Shown here in pieces: positions 54,893-64,000 of a stretch of 64,000 bases of DNA (position 1 is its first letter; the number at the start of each line of letters is the position of its first letter). Below the pieces are notes generated by a model. It had not been told where the DNA came from. It saw only the letters and a list, made by a program, of their open reading frames with translations, and searched no databases. The stretch spans positions 186,001 to 250,000 of the forward strand of contig NZ_CP022221.1 in NCBI RefSeq assembly GCF_004114935.1, given 5' to 3'. The position numbers were made by a program, and so were the translations under genes. Origin of the DNA: Bradyrhizobium zhanjiangense. GTDB taxonomy: Bacteria > Pseudomonadota > Alphaproteobacteria > Rhizobiales > Xanthobacteraceae.

Positions 54893-56502
54893 GCCCGCTC
54901 CAGCGACTTCGGCAGATTGCGCTTGCCATTATCCTCAGCTGGGGATGGAAGCGCGCCGTCATCGCCATGGCGGCCGGGGCGCTGTCGGTGCTGGCGCTGG
55001 CGCCGTTCAATCTCTTCCCGGTGCTGTTCGTCACCTTCCCGGTGCTGGTCTGGCTGATCGACGGCGCCGGCGGCGGACGATATGGCGGCGTGCCTGCCGC
55101 GGCGCTGACCGGCTACTGGTTCGGGCTCGGCTATTTCGTGCCCGGCCTCTACTGGATCGGCTACGCGTTCTTCGTCGAGGCCGACGTGTTCGCCTGGCTG
55201 ACACCGTTCGCCGTGCTGGGCTTGCCGGCCTATCTCTCGATCTTCACGGCAATCGGCTTTGCGCTGGCGCGCCTGCTCTGGACCAAGAACGCCACGCGCG
55301 TGCTGGCGCTCGCAGCAAGCCTCACCATCAGCGAATGGCTGCGCGGCCACGCGCTGACCGGCTTTCCCTGGAACGCGTTCGGCTACGCGCTGTCCGAGCC
55401 GCTGCCGCTGGCGCAGACGGCATCGCTGATCGGCCTGTGGGGCATGACGTTCCTGACGGTCGCGATCTTCGCGAGCCCCGCGACGCTATTCGATCGCGCG
55501 CCCGATCGCCGCCTGCAATGGCGCGCGCCGGCCGCCGCAATTGCGCTTCTGATCGTCATGGGCATCTTCGGCGCGATCCGCCTGTCGCTGCATCCGACCA
55601 CGATGGTCGCGGGCGCCAAGCTGCGCCTGATGCAGCCGAACCTCCAGCAGGACGCGAAATTCAACTACGCCGCCAAAGCGGAGGTGATGAAGAAATATTT
55701 GGCGCTGTCCGACCGCGCCTCCGGCCCGCAATCGACCGGCGTGCGCGATGCCACCATCCTGATCTGGCCGGAATCCGCCTTCCCGTTCTTCCTGACTCGC
55801 GAAGCCGACGCGATGGCTGAGATCGCCGACCTTCTGCCGAAGGGCACGGTGCTGATCACGGGTTCGGTCCGCGCGCCCGACCTGCCGCGGGGCACGCCGA
55901 TCACGCGTGCCTATAACTCGATCTACGTGATCGACCACGACGGCAGCGTGCTCGCTGTGTACGACAAGCTGCATTTGGTGCCGTTCGGCGAATTTCTTCC
56001 CTACCAGGGGCTGATGGAGAAGCTCGGTTTCGAGCAGCTGACGCGCGTGCGCGGCGGCTTCATTCCCGGCACCGTGCGCCATGCGCTGCCGGTCGCCAGC
56101 GCGCCGCCCGCGCTGCCGCTGATCTGTTACGAAGCCATCTTTCCCGGCGAGGTGGGCGGACGCAGCGAACGTCCGGGCTGGATCGTGAACCTCACCAATG
56201 ACGGCTGGTTCGGCATCTCGACCGGTCCCTATCAGCATCTGGAGCAGGCGCGGATGCGCGCGATCGAGCTCGGCTTGCCGCTGGTCCGCTCCGCCAATAC
56301 AGGCATCTCCGCAGTGATCGATCCGGTGGGGCGCACCATCGTCAGTCTCGGCCTCGGAATCGAGGGCATTTTGGATGCAGGTCTGCCCGCCGCGATCCCG
56401 GCGACGATCTATGCGCGGGTGGGCGACGTGCCCGCAGCCATGCTCGTCGCGCTCGCCGTGATTGTGGCGGTCCGCCGACGTGTCGCCAAACGGCACCTCT
56501 GA
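54889..56502 (+). CDS. lnt: Apolipoprotein N-acyltransferase
   Basis: A 537-residue inner-membrane enzyme. About six membrane helices occupy ~20-220. The periplasmic nitrilase-like domain has the triad Glu in IWPESAFPFF, Lys in YDKLHLVPFGEFLPY and Cys in LICYEAIFPGE. It N-acylates lipoproteins, the last step of lipoprotein maturation. The GTG start at 54889 overlaps the corC-like stop. Last gene of the miaB-phoH-ybeY-corC-lnt run. Confidence 0.95.
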   Translation: MSPLQRLRQIALAIILSWGWKRAVIAMAAGALSVLALAPFNLFPVLFVTFPVLVWLIDGAGGGRYGGVPAAALTGYWFGLGYFVPGLYWIGYAFFVEADVFAWLTPFAVLGLPAYLSIFTAIGFALARLLWTKNATRVLALAASLTISEWLRGHALTGFPWNAFGYALSEPLPLAQTASLIGLWGMTFLTVAIFASPATLFDRAPDRRLQWRAPAAAIALLIVMGIFGAIRLSLHPTTMVAGAKLRLMQPNLQQDAKFNYAAKAEVMKKYLALSDRASGPQSTGVRDATILIWPESAFPFFLTREADAMAEIADLLPKGTVLITGSVRAPDLPRGTPITRAYNSIYVIDHDGSVLAVYDKLHLVPFGEFLPYQGLMEKLGFEQLTRVRGGFIPGTVRHALPVASAPPALPLICYEAIFPGEVGGRSERPGWIVNLTNDGWFGISTGPYQHLEQARMRAIELGLPLVRSANTGISAVIDPVGRTIVSLGLGIEGILDAGLPAAIPATIYARVGDVPAAMLVALAVIVAVRRRVAKRHL

Positions 56503-56721
56503 TTGCCTCGCTGCGGACTTAGCCGGAATCCTTTGACAACCGTAGTCCCACGGTTGACAGACTGCACGCGGGCTCCCCATTCTGCACCAGCTGCAAAAGA
56601 CAGCGGTGCGTTGCTAAATTTCTCCGCAATGTTTCCCAATAAGAGGGGCTGATTTGACGGTGCTGACACCCGAGGCACGCTTGATGATTGCGCCGAGGGT
56701 GATGTTTGGAGGGCTGAGGAA

Positions 56722-57135
56722 ATGTCGAAAGCGCCCAACCCTGTTGACAAATATGTCGGCAGTCGCGTGCGTATGCGCCGCATCATGTTGGGCATGAGCC
56801 AGGAAAAGCTCGGTGAAGCTTTGGGCCTGACTTTCCAGCAGATCCAGAAATACGAGAAGGGCACCAACCGGGTCGGCGCGAGCCGCATCCAGCAGATCGC
56901 CGAGATTCTCCAGGTGCCGGTGTCGTTCCTGTTCGAGGGCGGGCCGAGCGGTGTGCCGGGCCCGGAAGGCTTCAGCGAAGGCGCCTCGCCCTCTTACGTC
57001 TCGGATTTCCTCGCGACATCGGAGGGACTCGCCTTGACCAAGGCGTTCACCCGAATCACCGATTCCAAGATGCGCCGCTCCATCGTCGATCTCGTCGAGC
57101 AGATCGCCGCCCGCGAAGGCCCCGACAAGCGCTGA
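56722..57135 (+). CDS. XRE-family helix-turn-helix regulator
   Basis: A 137-residue protein. The XRE HTH is at ~10-70 (RVRMRRIMLGMSQEKLGEAL, TFQQIQKYEKGTNRVGASRI). A Gly/Pro-rich linker follows, then a C-terminal helix pair (AFTRITDSKMRRSIVDLVEQ). This architecture is very common in rhizobia downstream of lnt, where it often precedes metK. The role is not established. gaggaa precedes the ATG. The 219-base gap after lnt suggests its own promoter. Confidence 0.9.
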   Translation: MSKAPNPVDKYVGSRVRMRRIMLGMSQEKLGEALGLTFQQIQKYEKGTNRVGASRIQQIAEILQVPVSFLFEGGPSGVPGPEGFSEGASPSYVSDFLATSEGLALTKAFTRITDSKMRRSIVDLVEQIAAREGPDKR

Positions 57136-57252
57136 CGCGTCCTCGCAATGGCGATTTGAGACTGCGCCAAATCTGGCCTATGTCGTCATTTGCGACCGCG
57201 CCCTCGATGCGCGTCCTTCCCGATGATGCGATTCAAAGGCATAGATGCGTTC

Positions 57253-58380
57253 ATGGCCAGCTCCAATTGGTTCGATTCCCAAACCATTCTCGATGGCATC
57301 CGGCGCTGGGTTGAGATCGAGACGCCGACGGAAGCACCTGAACAGGTCAACAAGCTGATCTCCGTGGTCGCGGAGCAATACCGCGATCTGCCCGTGACGC
57401 TCGAGCGCGTCGCCGGCGTCGGCGGCTGCGGCGACCATCTCGTGGCGCGTTCGACCTGGGGCCAGGACGAGCCGGGCATCCTGGTGCTGAGCCACCTCGA
57501 TACCGTTCATCCCATGGGCTTCATCAACCGCCTGCCGTTCAAGGTCGAAGGCGACAGTGCGTTCGGTCCGGGCATCTACGACATGAAAGGCGGCGCCTAC
57601 ATCGCCCATCACGCCTTTGGTGCGCTCTGCGCCGTCGGCGATCGTTCGCCGCTCGGCATCACCCACATGTTCACCTCCGACGAGGAGATCGGCAGCCCGA
57701 CCTCGCGTGCGCTGATCGAGCAGGAAGGGCGCAAGGCCAAATACGTGCTGGTGACGGAGCCGGCGCGCGACGGCGGCAGGATCGTCACGGGGCGCAAGGG
57801 CGTCGGACGCTTCCGAGTCTTCATCAAGGGCGTCCCCGCTCATGCCGGCACGCGACCCGGGGACGGCCGAAGTGCCGTCCGCGAGCTCGCCAACGTGATC
57901 CTGGCGCTGGAGGGAATGAACGACCTGAAGCGCGGCGTCACCGTCAATGTCGGCGTGGTGCGCGGCGGCACGCGCCCCAACGTGACGCCGGAAGAGGCCT
58001 ATGCCGAAGTCGATCTGCGCGTGTTGAGCCTCAACGACGCGGACGAATTCGTCGGCAAGATCCTCGCGCTCACGTCGAAGACCGACGGCGTCACCGTTGA
58101 GATCACCGGCGAACTCAATCGTCCGCCTTACGAGAAGAGCAATGCAGGCGCCGCACTCTACGAGCATGCGAAGACACTCGCCGCCGAGATCGGCTTCGAG
58201 CTGATCGACACCCACACCGGCGGCGGCTCGGACGGCAATTTCACCGCCGCGCACACTGCGACGCTCGACGGGCTCGGCGTCGACGGCAAGGGCGCGCACA
58301 CCCATTATGAGCAGCTCTATATCTCGTCGCTCGCGCCGCGCGCGCGGCTGCTCCATCGCCTGTATCAGACGCTGCGATGA
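57253..58380 (+). CDS. M20-family metallopeptidase (glutamate carboxypeptidase-like)
   Basis: A 375-residue di-zinc peptidase. Metal and catalytic residues sit in VLSHLDTVHP, GIYDMKGGAYIA, TSDEEIGSPTS and VTEPARDGG; GGGSDGNFTAAH near the C-terminus completes the site. The dimerisation domain is inserted at ~185-290. CPG2-type relatives remove C-terminal Glu from folates or peptides. The ATG at 57253 is preferred (MASSNWFDSQ); longer starts at 57223 and 57190 lack ribosome-binding sites. It overlaps trmB by four bases. Confidence 0.9.
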   Translation: MASSNWFDSQTILDGIRRWVEIETPTEAPEQVNKLISVVAEQYRDLPVTLERVAGVGGCGDHLVARSTWGQDEPGILVLSHLDTVHPMGFINRLPFKVEGDSAFGPGIYDMKGGAYIAHHAFGALCAVGDRSPLGITHMFTSDEEIGSPTSRALIEQEGRKAKYVLVTEPARDGGRIVTGRKGVGRFRVFIKGVPAHAGTRPGDGRSAVRELANVILALEGMNDLKRGVTVNVGVVRGGTRPNVTPEEAYAEVDLRVLSLNDADEFVGKILALTSKTDGVTVEITGELNRPPYEKSNAGAALYEHAKTLAAEIGFELIDTHTGGGSDGNFTAAHTATLDGLGVDGKGAHTHYEQLYISSLAPRARLLHRLYQTLR

Positions 58381-59087
58381 GCGAACGCAAATCAGTTTCC
58401 GAGCGCGATGACAGCGAGCGCGCCTTCTTCGGGCGCCGCAAGGGCCACAAGCTCAGGCAGCACCAGGCCGGGCTGATCGATCATCTGCTGCCGCATCTTG
58501 CGCTCGACATCGCGAGCGAAGCGCCGGCGAATGCCGGCGAGATATTCGACCCCGCGGCGAGCGAGGTGCGGCTCGAGATCGGCTTCGGCGGCGGCGAGCA
58601 TCTCGCGGCCGAGGCGCAAAACTTTCCCGCCACCGGCTTCATCGGCTGCGAGCCCTATGTCAACGGCATGGCAAAAATCCTCGCGCAGATCGAGGCGGCC
58701 AATATCGGCAACATCCGCCTGTTCGCGGGCGATGCCGCCGAGCTCTTGGCCTGGCTTCCGCAAGCCTCATTGTCGCGGATCGACCTGATCCATCCCGATC
58801 CCTGGCCGAAACGGCGGCACTGGAAGCGGCGCTTCGTGCAGGACAGGACCATTGCCGCAATGGCGCGCGTGCTGAAGCCTGGCGGCGAATTCCGCTTCGT
58901 CTGCGACATCGACGATTACTGCGCCTGGACGCTGTCGCATCTTGCGCGCTCTCCGGACTTCGAATGGCTTGCCGAACGCGCCGACGATTTCCGGCAGCCC
59001 TGGGCGGGCTACACCATGACGCGCTACGGCCGGAAAGCCGCGCGCGAAGGGCGCAAGGCGGCTTATCTGCGGTTTCAGCGAGTGTAG
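58377..59087 (+). CDS. trmB: tRNA (guanine-N7-)-methyltransferase TrmB
   Basis: A 236-residue SAM-dependent methyltransferase. The SAM motif is LEIGFGGGEHL, acidic loop GCEPYVNGM, and the TrmB signature LIHPDPWPKRRHWKRRFVQ (in pieces HPDPWPKRRH, KRRFVQ). It makes m7G46 in tRNAs. It begins inside the M20 gene stop (ATGA), so the two are translated together. Confidence 0.95.
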   Translation: MSERKSVSERDDSERAFFGRRKGHKLRQHQAGLIDHLLPHLALDIASEAPANAGEIFDPAASEVRLEIGFGGGEHLAAEAQNFPATGFIGCEPYVNGMAKILAQIEAANIGNIRLFAGDAAELLAWLPQASLSRIDLIHPDPWPKRRHWKRRFVQDRTIAAMARVLKPGGEFRFVCDIDDYCAWTLSHLARSPDFEWLAERADDFRQPWAGYTMTRYGRKAAREGRKAAYLRFQRV

Positions 59088-59112
59088 ATACTTCGCGCGG
59101 CTCGTCCGCAGT

Positions 59113-59202
59113 CGTCATGCCCGGGCGTGTCCCGGGCATCCACGGACTTCCTTTCTTCGGTCGCGAAGAACGTGGATGGCCGGGACAAGCCTGGCCATGA
59201 CG
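59113..59202. repeat. Dispersed palindromic repeat, family C
   Basis: Halves cgtcatgcccgggcgtgtcc and gggacaagcctggccatgac, joined by catccacgg / cgtggatgg. It fills the gap between convergent trmB and the DUF2336 gene. Confidence 0.85.
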
Positions 59203-59223
59203 GCAAAGCTGGATGCCTTGATT

Positions 59224-60306
59224 TCAGATCGTCTGCCGGTTGCGCCAGAAATTCACGACGCGTTCGGCGGTCGTCGGCATCAGGCGCGTGAAATTCATGC
59301 GCGCGGTCTCGACGTCGGCATCGGCCGGGGTGCGGTGCGGCCCGTACCAGAGCAGGATGAGCGCGCGCACCGTGGGCCAGCCGAGATTGAGCACGCGCCC
59401 CAGGATCAAAATCGGATCGTAGCGATCACCGGCGATCAGGCGGTCGAGCATCGAAAGGCGGACACCGGACATCGCCGAGAGCGAGGCGATCGATTCCTCG
59501 TATTTGTGCGCCTTGGCGAAACCGAGCAGCGCGCTCTCGCCGAGATGGCCATCACGATGCAGGGCCAGCACCGTGCGCTGTGCCGCCGAGAAGTCGCGGC
59601 GCGGCCCCGGCGGCAGCGCCGCCTCCTCGATGGCCGCCATCGCGCGCTTGATCTCGATCTGGCGCGCGGGATTGACCACGCTGGAGAGGCGACGGCGGAT
59701 GACGTCGAGCGTACCGTCGAGAAGCTCCTTCAGGTGCTCGCCCGAGAGATCGTTGCGCTGACCGATCTTGAGCGTCAGCACGCCGTCCTGCGCGGCGCGC
59801 TTGATCAGCTCGGAATAGCTGCCGGGCGAGAACACCGCACCGGCATTGCCAGCGGCGCGACGCACCACGTCGCGATCACCGCGCTCGACCAGCACGTCGG
59901 TAACGACAGCCGGCAAGGTGGGGCGATCCGTCATCGCCAGCAAATGACTCTGACTCTTCAACCGCGCGATCTCGACCAGGGCGGCCTCGTCGAGGACGGG
60001 CGAGCGGCGCAGCACAGGGCCCGCCACCATAATCTCGTTTTCGCGCGCGAGCTGGTTCACCAGATGCGGCGGCGCGTTGCCGAGGCGCGAGAAGCGCTCG
60101 GCGAGATCGATGCGCGAGGCGAGCTCGGCATGCGGGACGAGATCAATCAGGAGATTGTCGAACAGATCGATCAGTTCGGGGCCGAGTTTTTCGGCATCCC
60201 GGAAAAACAATGCAGAGATGGCCCGCGCGATCTCGCCGCGACGCCGCGGATCGCCGCGTTTGACGATATCGTCCAGTCCAGGGATCAGCGACGTGGCAAC
60301 GGTCAT
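59224..60306 (-). CDS. DUF2336 domain protein
   Basis: A 360-residue, almost fully helical protein. The N-terminus MTVATSLIPGLDDIVKRGDP and the repeated short helices with RxxLAERFS-type spacing fit DUF2336, a family of HEAT-like alphaproteobacterial proteins of unknown function. No membrane segment or signal peptide. The ATG at 60306 begins the family-like N-terminus. It is divergent from the rimP operon with a 356-base gap. Confidence 0.82.
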   Translation of the reverse strand: MTVATSLIPGLDDIVKRGDPRRRGEIARAISALFFRDAEKLGPELIDLFDNLLIDLVPHAELASRIDLAERFSRLGNAPPHLVNQLARENEIMVAGPVLRRSPVLDEAALVEIARLKSQSHLLAMTDRPTLPAVVTDVLVERGDRDVVRRAAGNAGAVFSPGSYSELIKRAAQDGVLTLKIGQRNDLSGEHLKELLDGTLDVIRRRLSSVVNPARQIEIKRAMAAIEEAALPPGPRRDFSAAQRTVLALHRDGHLGESALLGFAKAHKYEESIASLSAMSGVRLSMLDRLIAGDRYDPILILGRVLNLGWPTVRALILLWYGPHRTPADADVETARMNFTRLMPTTAERVVNFWRNRQTI

Positions 60307-60455
60307 GAAACGCAACTCGGGATCTGGCACGCCGTGGGCGCGCCGTAGCTCAAGCCGCCCCACAATCGGAGAATCTAGGCCTGCTTGATGAAGGAAGCGT
60401 TGCGCGGCGGACCGTCCGAAGGGCGCAAAAAGCCTCGTCCTTCCTGCAATGGGCC

Positions 60456-60484
60456 TTGTCCGGGAGGGTGGAAAAGGCTATATC
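60456..60484 (+). promoter_or_regulatory. Sigma-70-type promoter of the rimP operon
   Basis: TTGTCC (60456-60461), an exact 17-base spacer, then TATATC (60479-60484). Transcript start near 60491, about 170 bases before the rimP ATG. Confidence 0.6.
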
Positions 60485-60520
60485 AGCGCCAATTCATCTT
60501 CTCATACGATCCGCGTAGTG

Positions 60521-60551
60521 AGAGTGGGCCCGAAAGGACCCGCTCTTTTTT
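60521..60551 (+). terminator. Intrinsic terminator inside the rimP leader (candidate attenuator)
   Basis: An 11-position stem with one mismatch and one G-U pair (agagtgggccc / ggacccgctct, loop gaaa) runs into TTTTTTATT. It lies between promoter and rimP, so it would end most transcripts after ~60 bases unless read through. Confidence 0.75.
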
Positions 60552-60560
60552 ATTACCTGA

Positions 60561-61418
<858 letters not shown>

Positions 61419-61420
61419 CC

Positions 61421-63028
<1,608 letters not shown>

Positions 63029-63105
63029 GGCGTGTTCAGCAAAAGTGGAGACCGGTTTTGCGTAAAGAACACGCGACTTAGAAGGCGAAGGAGGATGTCG
63101 ACCGG

Positions 63106-63789
63106 ATGCTCGCCAGCACTGACAGCGAACTCGACCATGGGCCGCGGACCGAAAAGTCCGCGACCATGCGGATGTGCGCGGTCAGCCGCGAGGTCCGGCC
63201 GATCGACGAGCTGATCCGCTTCGTCGTATCGCCCCAAGGCGACATAGTTCCCGATCTCAAGCGCAAGCTGCCCGGACGTGGCATGTGGATCACCGCCTCA
63301 CGGCAGGTGGTTGCGGAAGCCGTGCGGCGTCACCAATTTAGCAAGGCCTTCAAGCGCGACCTGCGCACCCCCCAGACGCTTCCCGCCGACATCGAGACGC
63401 TTCTGGTTCGGAGCGTGACGGAAGCCCTTGGGATCGCCGCCAAGGCGGGCCAGGTCGTGGCTGGCTTCGGCAAGGTCGAGAACGCCCTTCGGGAAGGCAC
63501 GGTCGAGGTCCTGATCCATGCCAGCGACGGGGCCGCGGACGGAATCCGCAAATTGGACATGCTGGCGCGTCAAAATGCCGGAAATCGCGGCGCCACGCCG
63601 CCGATTCCCGTCATCACCGCGCTGAAATCGATAGAATTGGATTTGGCACTGACCCGGTCAAATGTGATACATGCTGCGCTGCTCGCGGGCCCGGCGAGCA
63701 GGTCATTCCTGTCACGTAGCCAGATGCTGGTCCGATACCGGATGGCGGACGATGACAAGACGGCCGAAAAGCACGGCCAGGATTTCTGA
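63106..63789 (+). CDS. RNA-binding protein: YlxR (DUF448) fused to L7Ae-like domain
   Basis: A 227-residue, two-domain protein. Residues ~15-90 are a YlxR/DUF448 domain (RMCAVSREVRPIDELIRFV, KLPGRGMWITAS). Residues ~105-200 are an L7Ae/L30e-like RNA-binding domain (EALGIAAKAGQVVAGFGKVE). This fusion is typical of alphaproteobacteria at this locus; in Firmicutes the two are separate genes (ylxR, ylxQ). The ATG at 63106 has ggagg 11 bases upstream, slightly far. infB follows 70 bases later. Confidence 0.92.
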   Translation: MLASTDSELDHGPRTEKSATMRMCAVSREVRPIDELIRFVVSPQGDIVPDLKRKLPGRGMWITASRQVVAEAVRRHQFSKAFKRDLRTPQTLPADIETLLVRSVTEALGIAAKAGQVVAGFGKVENALREGTVEVLIHASDGAADGIRKLDMLARQNAGNRGATPPIPVITALKSIELDLALTRSNVIHAALLAGPASRSFLSRSQMLVRYRMADDDKTAEKHGQDF

Positions 63790-63859
63790 GAGACAACGAC
63801 GAACCGATACGACGGTGCGGCAACGCACAACGACAACAGATCAGGATTAGGACTGCTGA

Positions 63860-64000
63860 ATGGTTGATACCAAGACCCCTGGCGACAAGAAGCTGAGCGT
63901 TCCGAGCAAGACGCTATCGCTCAAGCCGCGCGTCGAAACGGGCACCGTGCGCCAGAGCTTCAGCCATGGCCGCAGCAAGCAGGTCGTGGTCGAGAAGCGC
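63860..64000 (+). CDS. infB: Translation initiation factor IF-2, N-terminal fragment
   Basis: Only 47 codons are in the window; the gene continues past the right edge. The peptide begins [14 protein letters not shown] and contains [20 protein letters not shown] and VVVEKR, the conserved N-terminal segment of alphaproteobacterial IF-2. Its place after rimP-nusA-ylxR supports this. taggactgctga lies before the ATG. Confidence 0.93.
   Translation, partial: MVDTKTPGDKKLSVPSKTLSLKPRVETGTVRQSFSHGRSKQVVVEKR

Overview
The window looks like a chromosome segment of Bradyrhizobium or a close relative (Nitrobacteraceae, Alphaproteobacteria). The DNA is GC-rich. The gene order rpsT, dnaA, dnaN, recF, gyrB, the run tsaB-rimI-fur-miaB-phoH-ybeY-corC-lnt, and rimP-nusA-ylxR-infB is typical of Rhizobiales. 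The intergenic spaces are full of dispersed palindromic repeats of a kind common in Bradyrhizobium. I saw no rRNA, tRNA, prophage, classical insertion sequence or CRISPR array.

Layout. 1-15.9 kb is metabolic and accessory: the end of a trypsin-like protease, an ArsR/SRPBCC/DUF899 operon, a Bug-type solute-binding protein, a glyoxalase-fold protein, an acyl-CoA ligase, an HD-GYP phosphodiesterase, a two-gene molybdenum hydroxylase, two hydrolases, a capsule-export lipoprotein and MsrA. 16.3-28.2 kb is the replication block: rpsT, a 1.2-kb AT-richer non-coding stretch, dnaA, dnaN, a DUF559 gene embedded in a repeat, recF, an unknown secreted protein, gyrB, an unknown membrane protein and a MurA-type enzyme. 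28.4-43.6 kb is mixed: a MATE-DUF2867-isomerase operon, a FUSC transporter, MmgE/PrpD, two beta-lactamase-fold hydrolases, a membrane-anchored AraC regulator, pirin, purC, an aldehyde dehydrogenase and a PfkB sugar kinase. 43.7-56.5 kb is housekeeping: murJ, trpS, a universal stress protein, NifU-like, tsaB, rimI, fur, a HAD hydrolase, miaB, phoH, ybeY, corC-like and lnt. 56.7-64 kb holds an XRE regulator, an M20 peptidase, trmB, a DUF2336 protein and the rimP-nusA-ylxR-infB operon, which runs off the right edge.

How the genes work together. dnaA, dnaN, recF and gyrB supply initiation, clamp, repair and topology. miaB, phoH, ybeY, trmB, rimP, nusA, ylxR and infB form two clusters for ribosome and tRNA maturation and translation-transcription coupling. 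murJ, lnt and the MurA-type enzyme serve the envelope. Many small operons show 4-base start/stop overlaps.

Most interesting observations. (1) A DUF559 endonuclease-like gene occupies the interior of a copy of the most abundant palindromic repeat, as if it were the autonomous form of that element. (2) The MurA-type enzyme has Asp in place of the usual catalytic-loop Cys. (3) The arsR promoter geometry predicts a leaderless mRNA with an operator over the start codon. (4) The rimP-nusA operon is preceded by a promoter, a strong intrinsic terminator and a CtrA-type site.
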